Assembly (NCBI GenBank): GCA_036398095.1
Contig: DASWHR010000040.1
Coordinates: forward strand, 1 to 51,411
DNA: 51,411 bases
DNA from: DASWHR01 sp036398095
GTDB lineage: Bacteria; Actinomycetota; AC-67
Reading direction: 5' to 3'
Shown: one piece after another, positions 40,317-48,451 of the stretch
How the letters are laid out: every line of letters begins with the position of its first letter
Numbering within the stretch: the stretch's first letter is position 1
Notes under the pieces: model-generated
What the model was told of the DNA's origin: nothing
The model's input: the letters and a program-made list of their open reading frames with translations, nothing else
Databases searched by the model: none
Made by a program: the position numbers and the translations under genes

Positions 40317-41599
40317 GGGTCGCAATCGTGGGCACCGGATACGTCGGGCTGGTGACCGGGGCCTGTTTCGCGGAGATGGGCCACGAAGTCATCTGCGTGG
40401 ACGTCGTCGAAGAGAAGGTCGCGAAGCTGCGCAGCGGCCAGATCCCGATCCACGAGCCGGGCCTGCCCGAAATCGTCGAGCGGGGGCTCGCCGCCGGCCG
40501 GCTCGCGTTCACGACCTCGCTCGCCGAGGCGGTGGTTCCGGCCCAGTTCGTCTTCATCTGCGTGCCGACGCCGCCGGCCGAAGACGGCAGCGCCGACCTG
40601 TCGCACGTCGAGAAGGTCGCGACCGACGTCGCGCCGCTGATCTCGACCTACAAGATCATCGTGAACAAGTCCACGATTCCGGTCGGCTCGTCCAAGCGGG
40701 TGGAGCGGATCGTGCGCGAGCGGCTCGGCCCCGGCGTCGAGGCCGACGTCGCGTCGAACCCCGAGTTCCTGCGCGAAGGCTCGGCCGTGTTCGACTTCAT
40801 GCACCCCGACCGGATCGTGATGGGAACGCGAAACGAGCGCGCGGCCGGGATGCTGACCGAACTGTACCGCTCGCTCGGGGCGCCGCTGATCGTGACCGAC
40901 CCCGAGACGGCCGAGATGATCAAGTACGCCTCGAACGCGTTCCTGGCGACCAAGATCTCGTTCATCAACGCGATTTCGAACATCTGCGACGCCGTCGGCG
41001 CGGACGTCAAAGAGGTCGCGCTCGGCATGGGCTACGACGCGCGCATCGGCTTCGAGTTCTTGAAGCCCGGCCCCGGGTTCGGAGGCTCGTGCTTCCCGAA
41101 GGATTCCAAAGCCCTCATCAGCGTCGCCGAGCAGAACGGGTACGACTTCCATCTCCTTCGCGGCGTGCTCGAGGTCAACGAGCAGCAGCACCGAATCATC
41201 GCGAACAAGGTCGAAAAGGTCACCGGCGGCGTCGGAGGCAAGACCATCGCGGCCTGGGGTTTGGCGTTCAAGCCGAACACCGACGACGTTCGCGATTCGC
41301 CGGCGATCGCGGTCCTGCAAGAGCTGATGGATCGCGGCGCGACGATCCGGGCCTACGATCCGGTGGTGGCCGAGTCGGTCTACGGCACGCTCGGGATCGA
41401 GCGCGCGCCCGGCCCGATCGAGGCCGCTGAAGGCGCCGACGCGGTCCTGCTGCTGACCGAATGGAACGAGTTCCGCTGGCTGGACTTCGAACGCTTGCGC
41501 GACTCGATGCGAGCCCCGGCGATCGTGGACGCCCGCAACTTGCTCGACCCGCACACGCTTCGCCAGCTCGGCTTCCGCTACGAAGGCGTCGGTCGATAG
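40313..41599 (+). CDS. ugd: UDP-glucose 6-dehydrogenase
   Basis: A 428-residue NAD-dependent dehydrogenase converting UDP-glucose to UDP-glucuronate. It has VAIVGTGYVGLVTGACFAEMG, CVPTPPAEDGSADLSHV, NKSTIPVGSSKRV, SNPEFLREGSAVFDFMHPDR, EMIKYASNAFLATKISFINAI and the catalytic GPGFGGSCFPKD (Cys in GSCF). A late FKPNTDDVRDSPAI is also typical. The GTG at 40313 overlaps the upstream stop, and GGAGGG lies close upstream inside the previous gene. Its product can feed the UDP-glucuronate decarboxylase at 46313. Confidence 0.95.
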   Translation: MRVAIVGTGYVGLVTGACFAEMGHEVICVDVVEEKVAKLRSGQIPIHEPGLPEIVERGLAAGRLAFTTSLAEAVVPAQFVFICVPTPPAEDGSADLSHVEKVATDVAPLISTYKIIVNKSTIPVGSSKRVERIVRERLGPGVEADVASNPEFLREGSAVFDFMHPDRIVMGTRNERAAGMLTELYRSLGAPLIVTDPETAEMIKYASNAFLATKISFINAISNICDAVGADVKEVALGMGYDARIGFEFLKPGPGFGGSCFPKDSKALISVAEQNGYDFHLLRGVLEVNEQQHRIIANKVEKVTGGVGGKTIAAWGLAFKPNTDDVRDSPAIAVLQELMDRGATIRAYDPVVAESVYGTLGIERAPGPIEAAEGADAVLLLTEWNEFRWLDFERLRDSMRAPAIVDARNLLDPHTLRQLGFRYEGVGR

Positions 41600-42036
41600 C
41601 GTCCCGACTCGGAAGTCGCTGGACACTTCGCCGCCCCTGCGACGCGATTGCGGCGTTGCTCCTCGGTTGCATACCTACGGGTATGCGCCCTCGTCGCGCC
41701 TTGCACTCGCGCCGCAGGATGCGGCGACCTTGTCCAGGGACTTCCAAGACGGAACACTAGGCCGCAACAGTATGACCACGCGCGGACGGATCCGCCCGCT
41801 TCGCCCTTTGTAAAACTCTCGGCTGCCGGGTGTGTCCGGCTTCCGCCGGGGTTCCGCGGAGTTCGATTCGCACGATCTCCTCGAAACCGGGCGCGGTGCG
41901 GCCTTGATCCGCTTGCCCGATGCCGGATTGTCCCCGCATGCACCCCACACGCGTCTGCAACTGGGGGCGTCATCCCTCGTTTGGACCCCTGAAACCGTCC
42001 CGTCCGAGCAGGAGAAAGTCATAGGGGTGAACCGAC
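41600..42036 (+). other. 437-base intergenic region with a perfect small hairpin; no gene seen
   Basis: This is the longest gap in the window. A 7-bp perfect stem, GCATACC/GGTATGC with a TACG loop (41669-41686), sits in a larger, imperfect inverted arrangement of CTCCTCGG and CTCGTCGCG. An AT-richer TTTGTAAAACT (41817-41827) is a possible -10 for the following gene, which would then have a ~200-base leader. Short open frames exist on both strands but lack ribosome-binding sites and recognisable content. AGGGG (42023-42027) precedes the GTG of the next gene. Confidence 0.5.
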
Positions 42037-45000
42037 GTGATCGATAAGGTCCTGGAAACCATCGCCTTCGCGCGCGTACCGAAACGCGGGCTGAAGGCCA
42101 TCTTCGTTTTTGCGTGCATCATCGCCACGATGCTGGTGTCGCACGCATCCTTCGCCGTCGGAACGACGCCGAAAATCACCCGGATCGAGACGAAGGATCT
42201 CAACGGTGACGGGTTCCTCGATGCGGTCACGGTGACCTTTGACACGATCATGGACACCGGCGTCAGCGCGCCGAACGGATTCTCCGTCGTCGGCTTCGAG
42301 TCCGGCACGCCCGCTTCCCAGTGGCTCTCCAACGCCCAGCTTCAGGTGAACCTGACGCCTCGGACGGGCACCAGCGGTGACACGGGCTTGCGTCCCGCGG
42401 TCGTTTACGACCGAGCCGTCGCGACCCAGAAGGCGAAGGCTTTCGGCTCGAGCGGCGAGGAAGTCGAAACCCAGTCCGTCCAGCCGACGAGTCCGACCAT
42501 CGTGGATGGGGCCGGCCCCGTGTTGATGAGCGCGAAGGCGAAAGACTTCGGCGCCACCAATATCTTCACTCCGAACAGCGACACTCCCCAGGATGAGCTG
42601 CAGTTCTACTTCTCCGAGCCGGTGAAGGTCGCCGGCGCGACCGCGGCCGCTCGCATCGCCAATCTCGAGTTGGCCGTAAAGTTCTCTGCGCTCGTGGGGG
42701 GAGTCTGCAACGGGGACGCGCAGGAGACGAGCAAGCCGGCCGGAAGCACGAATTTCCCAAGCCTCAAGACCGGTTCCACCCTCGATCCGATCGTGGAGCC
42801 GACCGCGTCCGGGCCGGCGAGTGCCGTCGTGCGCGTCAAGCTCGTCGATCCGACGGCGCACAACGGATCCACGATCAAGACGCCGGCTATCCCAGGTGGG
42901 TGCGGAGTCGGTATCGATCAGACCGGCGCTGCGAACATCACCGACAGTGTTGCCCCGACGCCCAACAACGCGGTCCACCAAGATTTCGGAGCGACGAATC
43001 GCTACCGTCGGGAGATCGGCATCGCCACGACAAACCTGCTGTATGTCAACGCTGATCCTGGTCTGGAGACCCAGGATCTCGCTCCGAACAATGGCGACGG
43101 GTACATCGACGCCATCGCCGTTCGGTTCGAGCACTCTCTTGACGACGCGACCGTAACCGACGCGCTCAAATCGAAGTTCAGCGTCAAGAGCGGCTCCCAG
43201 AACGCGACCATTGCGTCGGTGACGACCGGGGCGACCGGCGACTCGGTCTTGCTGGTTCACGTCGCCGGCGTGCAGTGGGGCGGGGGCGTTCGCCCGGTCG
43301 TGTCTTTTGACGGGTCCGACTGTCTTCTGAAGGCGCACGTCCCAGCCGGCGCCTCGTATCGTGCCTGCGCCGACTCGTTCGGCGGCAGCGCCGGGATCCA
43401 GTCGCTCGACAAGGTTCCGCCGGCGATCATCGGGTCGGTGGCGCTCGACAACGACACGAACGGTTTGATCGACACGATCCGTATCGATGTGACTGAACCC
43501 GTCATCGGGAGCGCCACGCAGGCCGGCTGGACGGTCGCCGGCCAGCCCGCGACCGGCATGACCGGCCAGAACACCTCGACGCTGCGGCTGGCCGTCACCG
43601 AATCCCTCGGGACCGGCTCGACACCCGCGGTCGCCTACGACCAGGCGACCGGCAACACCACCGATGTCGCCGGCGCTCCGGTCAAGTCGCAGACCTTCGA
43701 CGCGACGGACGGCGCCGCGCCGCAGGTCGTGAAGGCGACGTCGCTGTCGTCGGGCAACAACGCCGCGACGGACCGCGTCACGATCGAGTTCAGCGAGCCG
43801 GTCAACGCAGCCGAGCTCGACGCCGCGGCGTTCGAGGTTGACGGCGTGCCGGCATCCGGCTTCGGCTCCAGCGCGCTGGACTCGGCCCCGGTCGCGGGCG
43901 ACAAGCTGGTCACGATCACCGTCGCCAAGGACGGCACCGGCCACGTCGGCCTGTCGTTCGCCGGGTCGATCGCCGACGTGGCGGGCAACGCCAACACCGA
44001 CGGGTTCACGCTGGCCGCTCCGGAAGTCATCGACGGCGCGAAGCCGTTCGTCACCGGCATCACGACCACGCCGGCAAGCCCGTTCGGCACCGGCACGGTC
44101 TCGGTAACGGCGACCTTCAGCGAGCCGCTGGACGCCAACATCGCACCGGTTGTGAAGTTCGGCGACGCCGACATCAGTCCGGTCGCCGACGGCGATCACA
44201 CCAACGGGTTCCGCAACACGGCCCGACACATCTGGGACGGCACGGTCACGCTGACGTCCGAGGCCTGCGAGGCGCAGAACGGCTGCGCGTCGTCGATCAC
44301 GCTGACCGGCGGCAAGGATACCGTCGGCAACGTCCAGGTGGATGCGACGCCGGTGGCGGTCGTCGCCGACACGGTCGCGCCGTTCGCTCCGACCGGCCTG
44401 GCTTCGGCCGCGCAGCAGGAAGCGGGCGCGATCGCGATCGCCCAGAACCGCATCGGAAGCAAGACGCGCAACATCACCGTCACCGCCGCGATCACGCCCG
44501 GCCAGCTTCACATCATCGGCCAGGCCACCGGCGGGTCCGCCGAGCTGCTCCTCGACGACGAGCCCTTCGGCTCGCCCGTCGAGATCGCCGGCATCGACGC
44601 GAACGCATCCACGATCACGCTCACCACGGCGTTCGCCGACCCGGCGGCGCTGCAGAGCGCGATCTCGGAGGGCACGCACACCCTTTCGATCAACCTGTGC
44701 GACTCGGCAGGCAACTGCACGGTGAGCGAGGGTCTCGACATCGTCGCCGACTACTCGCCCGTGAACGTCACGCTGGCCGGTCCGCACGCGGGATCGTTCG
44801 CCGGCGGCGACACGGTCTGCATCCAGTGGACGGGCGACGAGGCCGGCAACGACTTTACCGCGGCCGAGCTTCGCTACTCGACCAACGGCGGCACCTCGTT
44901 CCCGCACCTGATCGCGTCGAACCTGGGACGCAGCGGCGCTCTGGGATGCGGCGTCGAGGGCGGCGGCTATCTGTGGACGATTCCCGAGGTCAACACCGGC

Positions 45001-45672
45001 GCTCTGCGGGTGCAGGTCTCGACCATCGACGGCTTCGGGAACTCGGCGGCGGCACAGTCCGCGTCGAACATGACCGTCGAGTCGATTACGCAGACCGTCA
45101 TCACCGTGTCTTCGACGCCCGACTCGCTGGTCGCTGGAGCCGGCACCTACATGACCGGCTTCCTGACCGGCAACGACGACGGTGTCGGCGGAAAGACGAT
45201 CACGATCCAGCGTCGCATCTGGGGCACGAACGTGTTCGAGTCCTTCGTCACCGCGACGACCGATTCGAACGGGCGGTTCGCGTACTACTTCAAGCCCGAT
45301 CGTCACGCTGAGTACCGCGCGATCTTCAACGGCGACGGCCCGTACCTGGCTTCGACCAGCGCGCCCGAGCAGGTATGGGTGGCGGTTGCGGTTGCGTCGC
45401 GGATCAGCTCGACGTCGCTGCAGCGCGGCCAGTGGTTCCAGATCAACGGCTGGGTGTTGCCCGCTCACCCCGGCAAGCAGGTCTGGTTCCAGGCCTACCT
45501 GGGCGGCACATGGGTGACCGTGGCGAAGCAGACGCTGACGTCGCGCAACTACTACCAGTTCTGGTACCGCTCGACGTCGCCGCGAAGCCTGCTGTTCCGG
45601 GTCGCGTTCCCGACGCAGGATCGCGATCACGCCTGGAACATCAGCCAGCGCTACATGGTGGCCTGGAAGTAG
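42037..45672 (+). CDS. Giant secreted multi-domain surface protein with shared C-terminal Ig-like pair
   Basis: A 1211-residue exported protein. The GTG at 42037 precedes a signal peptide with a long basic n-region (hydrophobic KAIFVFACIIATMLVSHASFA, ending near residue 40). Repeated SwmB/Ig-like modules open with Ca-binding-like motifs: DLNGDGFLDAVTVTF, NNGDGYIDAIAVRF and DNDTNGLIDTIRIDV. Several ATDxxAPxV-type linkers follow. Residues ~900-1010 resemble the secreted-protease-associated domain with VCIQWTGDEAGNDF and YSTNGGTSFPHL. The shared tail (bases 45097-45672) includes YRAIFNGDG, VLPAHPGKQVWFQA, LLFRVAFPTQDRDHAWNIS and ends MVAWK. It is followed by a strong terminator. A structural or adhesive role is likely; no enzyme is seen. 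Confidence 0.87.
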   Translation: MIDKVLETIAFARVPKRGLKAIFVFACIIATMLVSHASFAVGTTPKITRIETKDLNGDGFLDAVTVTFDTIMDTGVSAPNGFSVVGFESGTPASQWLSNAQLQVNLTPRTGTSGDTGLRPAVVYDRAVATQKAKAFGSSGEEVETQSVQPTSPTIVDGAGPVLMSAKAKDFGATNIFTPNSDTPQDELQFYFSEPVKVAGATAAARIANLELAVKFSALVGGVCNGDAQETSKPAGSTNFPSLKTGSTLDPIVEPTASGPASAVVRVKLVDPTAHNGSTIKTPAIPGGCGVGIDQTGAANITDSVAPTPNNAVHQDFGATNRYRREIGIATTNLLYVNADPGLETQDLAPNNGDGYIDAIAVRFEHSLDDATVTDALKSKFSVKSGSQNATIASVTTGATGDSVLLVHVAGVQWGGGVRPVVSFDGSDCLLKAHVPAGASYRACADSFGGSAGIQSLDKVPPAIIGSVALDNDTNGLIDTIRIDVTEPVIGSATQAGWTVAGQPATGMTGQNTSTLRLAVTESLGTGSTPAVAYDQATGNTTDVAGAPVKSQTFDATDGAAPQVVKATSLSSGNNAATDRVTIEFSEPVNAAELDAAAFEVDGVPASGFGSSALDSAPVAGDKLVTITVAKDGTGHVGLSFAGSIADVAGNANTDGFTLAAPEVIDGAKPFVTGITTTPASPFGTGTVSVTATFSEPLDANIAPVVKFGDADISPVADGDHTNGFRNTARHIWDGTVTLTSEACEAQNGCASSITLTGGKDTVGNVQVDATPVAVVADTVAPFAPTGLASAAQQEAGAIAIAQNRIGSKTRNITVTAAITPGQLHIIGQATGGSAELLLDDEPFGSPVEIAGIDANASTITLTTAFADPAALQSAISEGTHTLSINLCDSAGNCTVSEGLDIVADYSPVNVTLAGPHAGSFAGGDTVCIQWTGDEAGNDFTAAELRYSTNGGTSFPHLIASNLGRSGALGCGVEGGGYLWTIPEVNTGALRVQVSTIDGFGNSAAAQSASNMTVESITQTVITVSSTPDSLVAGAGTYMTGFLTGNDDGVGGKTITIQRRIWGTNVFESFVTATTDSNGRFAYYFKPDRHAEYRAIFNGDGPYLASTSAPEQVWVAVAVASRISSTSLQRGQWFQINGWVLPAHPGKQVWFQAYLGGTWVTVAKQTLTSRNYYQFWYRSTSPRSLLFRVAFPTQDRDHAWNISQRYMVAWK

Positions 45673-45691
45673 ATCGCAAGACCAGGACCGC

Positions 45692-45731
45692 GTGCGGGGT
45701 GCCCTGCGAGGCGCCCCGCACGCACCTTTTT
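45692..45731 (+). terminator. Intrinsic terminator after the giant secreted-protein gene
   Basis: A 12-bp stem with one G-T pair, 45692-45703 with 45710-45721, closes a six-base loop and is followed by CGCACC-type bases and TTTTT (45727-45731). Confidence 0.85.
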
Positions 45732-46273
45732 CAGCCGCCCTCCGCTCTGCGCGCGATCGAGCGGAGCATGTCGCGGCGAAGCATTCCGCTGAACGGCTCG
45801 ATCACCGTCCAGTAGATCTTGAATCTGCGACGCGCGGCCGCATCCGTGCATCGCACGCGCGTCTCGGTCGCCAGCACGCTGCTCCCGTCCGGCTCGGACT
45901 CGATCTCGAACGACCACAGCGCCACGGCTCGCCCCGGCGTGTCATAGAGGGCGGCGTGGGCCGCATCCCGGATCCGGTCCAGCGCCCCGGATTCGCGCAC
46001 GGCCCAGAACCGTCCGGCGATCGCAACGACCACCTCCGCGCCCGGCCGCTCGCCGACGACCGAGAACCTGGAGCCGGCGAACGCGCCGATCCCGGATCCG
46101 GACGAGGGACGCAGCCCGCGCAGCCGCAGCAGCGCCCTGGTCGCCGCCGACGAGTCCGCCGCGACGTCGTAGGTTTGCAGCGCGTCCCAGACGCGCGCGG
46201 CCGGGGCGCGGACGGGGCGCACATAACGCTTTCGAACCTCGTAGCGAGGCATGAGATCGTCGAGCAAGCTCAC
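45731..46273 (-). CDS. SRPBCC-superfamily (START-like) protein
   Basis: A 180-residue cytoplasmic protein of the SRPBCC/polyketide cyclase-like helix-grip fold. Evidence is an N-terminal RPVRAPAARVWDALQTYDV, a central FAGSRFSVVGERPGAEVVVAIAGRFW, ALWSFEIESEPDGSSVLATETRVRC and the C-terminal FKIYWTVIEPFSGMLRRDMLRSI, a pattern common in uncharacterised actinobacterial members. The ligand is unknown. I use the GTG at 46273; an ATG at 46252 would trim seven residues. It is divergent from the decarboxylase gene with only 39 bases between. Confidence 0.72.
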   Translation of the reverse strand: MSLLDDLMPRYEVRKRYVRPVRAPAARVWDALQTYDVAADSSAATRALLRLRGLRPSSGSGIGAFAGSRFSVVGERPGAEVVVAIAGRFWAVRESGALDRIRDAAHAALYDTPGRAVALWSFEIESEPDGSSVLATETRVRCTDAAARRRFKIYWTVIEPFSGMLRRDMLRSIARRAEGG

Positions 46274-46297
46274 GGCGCGACTGTATCCCGGATTCGG

Positions 46298-46303
46298 TAG
46301 ACT
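46298..46303 (+). promoter_or_regulatory. -10-like TAGACT nine bases before the decarboxylase ATG
   Basis: TAGACT ends at 46303 and the ATG is at 46313, with no Shine-Dalgarno sequence between. If this is the -10 element, transcription would start at or next to the start codon, giving a leaderless mRNA. No good -35 is visible. Confidence 0.35.
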
Positions 46304-46312
46304 CCGCGACCG

Positions 46313-47245
46313 ATGCGATATCTCGTCACCGGCGGCGCCGGCTTTTTGGGTTCTCACCTCGTCGAGCGGCTGCTCGGCGACGGCGAGGACGTGATCTGCG
46401 TCGACAACTTGCTGACCGGCCGCCGCGACCACGTAGAGATGTTCGCCGACAACCCGCGCTACCAGTTCATCGAGCACAACATCTCGCTGCCGCTCTATCT
46501 GGACCGGCCGGTGGACGTTGTCATGCATCTGGCTTCCCCGGCATCCCCGATCGACTATCTCGAGCATCCGATCCCGACGCTCAAGGTCGGGGCGCTCGGC
46601 ACGCATCACACGCTCGGCATCGCCAAGCTGAACAAGGCGATCTATTTCCTCGCCAGCACCTCCGAGGTCTACGGCGATCCGCAGATCCATCCGCAGCCGG
46701 AAGGCTATTGGGGGCACGTCAACCCGATCGGCCCGCGCGGCGTCTACGACGAAGCCAAGCGCTACGCCGAAGCCATGACGATGGCCTACCACCGCGAACA
46801 TTCACTTGACACACGAATTGTACGCATTTTTAATACTTTTGGTCCGAGGATGAGGCCGACCGATGGCCGCGCGGTGTCGAACTTCATCGTGCAGGCGCTG
46901 CGCAACGAGCCGATCACCGTTCACGGTGACGGATCGCAGACCCGCTCCTTCTGCTACGTCACCGATCTGATCGAAGGCTTCGTGCGGCTGGTGAAGTCGA
47001 GCGAGCATCAGCCGGTCAACATCGGCAATCCCGAGGAGTATCGCGTCGTCGAACTCGCGCGCATGATCGTCGAGATCGCCGAATCCAAGTCCGAGATCGT
47101 CTTTACGCCCCGTCCCGTGGACGACCCGAACGTGCGGCGCCCCGACATCTCGCGCGCGCGCTCGGTGCTCGGCTGGGAACCCGCCGTCCCCGTCCGTGAA
47201 GGATTGCGCCGTACCATCGAATATTTCCGAACGTTGGACCTGTAG
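46313..47245 (+). CDS. UDP-glucuronate decarboxylase (UDP-xylose synthase)
   Basis: A 310-residue short-chain dehydrogenase that would convert UDP-glucuronate to UDP-xylose. It shows YLVTGGAGFLGSHLVERLL, VDNLLTGRRDHV, MHLASPASPIDYLEHPI, FLASTSEVYGDP, NPIGPRGVYDEAKRYAEAM (YxxxK), RIFNTFGPRMRPTDGRAVSNF and GDGSQTRSFCYVTDLIEG, all diagnostic of the UXS group. Its substrate is the product of the UDP-glucose dehydrogenase at 40313. Codons in the conserved stretch around 46801-46843 are strikingly AT-rich compared with the rest of the gene. A small gene follows 12 bases later. Confidence 0.93.
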   Translation: MRYLVTGGAGFLGSHLVERLLGDGEDVICVDNLLTGRRDHVEMFADNPRYQFIEHNISLPLYLDRPVDVVMHLASPASPIDYLEHPIPTLKVGALGTHHTLGIAKLNKAIYFLASTSEVYGDPQIHPQPEGYWGHVNPIGPRGVYDEAKRYAEAMTMAYHREHSLDTRIVRIFNTFGPRMRPTDGRAVSNFIVQALRNEPITVHGDGSQTRSFCYVTDLIEGFVRLVKSSEHQPVNIGNPEEYRVVELARMIVEIAESKSEIVFTPRPVDDPNVRRPDISRARSVLGWEPAVPVREGLRRTIEYFRTLDL

Positions 47246-47257
47246 GAGGAATCAGCC

Positions 47258-47509
47258 GTGGAAAAGTCGATTCTAGAGAATCTCAAGGAAGGCGATGCCG
47301 TTTCGGTCGCGCTGCGCGGCGGCGCCGGATGGGTCCACGGCTCTTTGGCGTGGCGTCGTGACGGCATGATGTTGCTCCAAGCCGCCGATGACTCCGTCCG
47401 CAAGGAAACGCCCTACGTGCTGATCCTGCTCGACGACGTTTCCGCGATCGCCGTTCCCGACAAGGTCGATCCGCCTTCCGATAGTCGCTCGCCCGGCTTC
47501 AACCGGTAG
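47258..47509 (+). CDS. Small conserved-looking hypothetical protein
   Basis: An 83-residue acidic cytoplasmic protein starting with GTG, six bases after a good GGAGGA site and 12 bases after the decarboxylase stop, so it is likely co-transcribed. The sequence alternates short beta-like strands (DAVSVALRGGAGWVHGSLAWR, MMLLQAADD, YVLILLDDVSAIAVPD) with a disordered Pro/Ser/Arg end. The layout resembles an SH3- or Sm-like small barrel, but I do not recognise a family. I infer no function. Confidence 0.65.
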   Translation: MEKSILENLKEGDAVSVALRGGAGWVHGSLAWRRDGMMLLQAADDSVRKETPYVLILLDDVSAIAVPDKVDPPSDSRSPGFNR

Positions 47510-47511
47510 GC

Positions 47512-48273
47512 CTACGGAACACTCGGCGGTATCGGCGGGCTGTCCCACTGATCCCACGCGTGGCGACGCACTGCCGTCCCGTCGTCTCCGACATCGTGGC
47601 GGCGGAGGTAGTAAGCGGCGATCGCGCCTTTCATCAGCAGGCCCACCGCCATCGACGCGAGACTTGCGACGGCGCCCCATCGCGACTCCGTCAGCTGCGA
47701 CAGGCTGACGAGCGCCAGCGGCGGAACGAGCACGTAGGCGACGTGCCCGGGCCACCCGGTCCGAAGCATCCGCAGGCCGATCCGGAGTGCCTCACCGACG
47801 CGGCGAGTGCTGTAGGCGAGCGCCGGCATCACGAATGTCAACACGACGTCGAGCACCAGCGTGGCAAGGGATGCGGCGATCACCACGGACGTCGGCGCCG
47901 CGCCTTCCTCGAACTGGTCCAACGTGCGCAGCGACGGCACAAGCGTAAACGCCAGCATGATCGGCGCTCCGATCACCAGCCCGACGACCAGATGGCGTCC
48001 GAAGAATCGCCATGTGAACCGCCACGCCTCGGACGCTTCGATCGTGCCGCCGCGGAACGAGCGCAGATACCAGATGCGCTGCGTTCCGTTCCACCCGATC
48101 AGAAAGATTCCGGTTGGCAGCGCCAACACGGCGAGCGGCTCGGGGAGAAGATACGGCAGCCACAGCAACGCGGTCACGATCGGAAGCAAGGGATGCTTCA
48201 CCCACACGTGCCACGCGGCGGCGACGTCGGCCGCGAATGAAGGCTCCGGATGCCGTGGCGGGGTTTCGCTCAT
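47512..48273 (-). CDS. Integral membrane protein of unknown function
   Basis: A 253-residue membrane protein with about five to six hydrophobic helices (for example LLPIVTALLWLPYLLPEPLAVLALP, FFGRHLVVGLVIGAPIMLAF, ASLATLVLDVVLTFVMPALAYS). The stretch FVMPALAYSTRRVGEALRIGLRMLR resembles the C-terminal half of DUF4013- or glycerophosphoryl-type membrane domain proteins. I do not assign a role. The ATG at 48273 overlaps the stop of a possible short upstream frame (ATGA). Its stop is three bases from the small gene at 47258-47509, which converges on it. Confidence 0.65.
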   Translation of the reverse strand: MSETPPRHPEPSFAADVAAAWHVWVKHPLLPIVTALLWLPYLLPEPLAVLALPTGIFLIGWNGTQRIWYLRSFRGGTIEASEAWRFTWRFFGRHLVVGLVIGAPIMLAFTLVPSLRTLDQFEEGAAPTSVVIAASLATLVLDVVLTFVMPALAYSTRRVGEALRIGLRMLRTGWPGHVAYVLVPPLALVSLSQLTESRWGAVASLASMAVGLLMKGAIAAYYLRRHDVGDDGTAVRRHAWDQWDSPPIPPSVP

Positions 48274-48368
48274 CGAATGGTCGCGGCCGTGACCGAGGAG
48301 ACGGCCTGTCCGCCTCGTTTCGTCCCGGCCAGCAGAATCGTCGTTCCCTTGGTGAATTGCATGCTCAT
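48270..48368 (-). CDS. Possible 32-residue peptide coupled to the membrane-protein gene
   Basis: An ATG at 48368 immediately after GGTGGGAGGG (a second ATG two codons later has ideal spacing) opens a frame of 32 residues, beginning MSMQFTKGTTILLAGTKRG. It ends in a TGA that overlaps the ATG of the membrane-protein gene. The good ribosome-binding site and ATGA coupling make it more than a random frame. No family is recognised. Confidence 0.4.
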   Translation of the reverse strand: MSMQFTKGTTILLAGTKRGGQAVSSVTAATIR

Positions 48369-48451
48369 CCCTCCCACCCCAAAGAATCGCCCAGTTTCGT
48401 ATTTCCGGCAAAAGCGGTAGAAAGAGACGGGGAAACCAGGGAGGTATGGCC

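Noticed and set aside
42019..45630. A 1203-codon antisense frame opposite the giant secreted protein
   Set aside because: Low-complexity Arg/Asp/Val product with no motif; the plus-strand frame has a signal peptide, domains, the shared tail and a terminator.
285..45672. Sortase (LPXTG), exosortase (PEP-CTERM) or lipoprotein anchoring of the tailed proteins
   Set aside because: None of the seven ends has LPXTG, a PEP motif with a terminal hydrophobic helix and basic end, or an N-terminal lipobox Cys.
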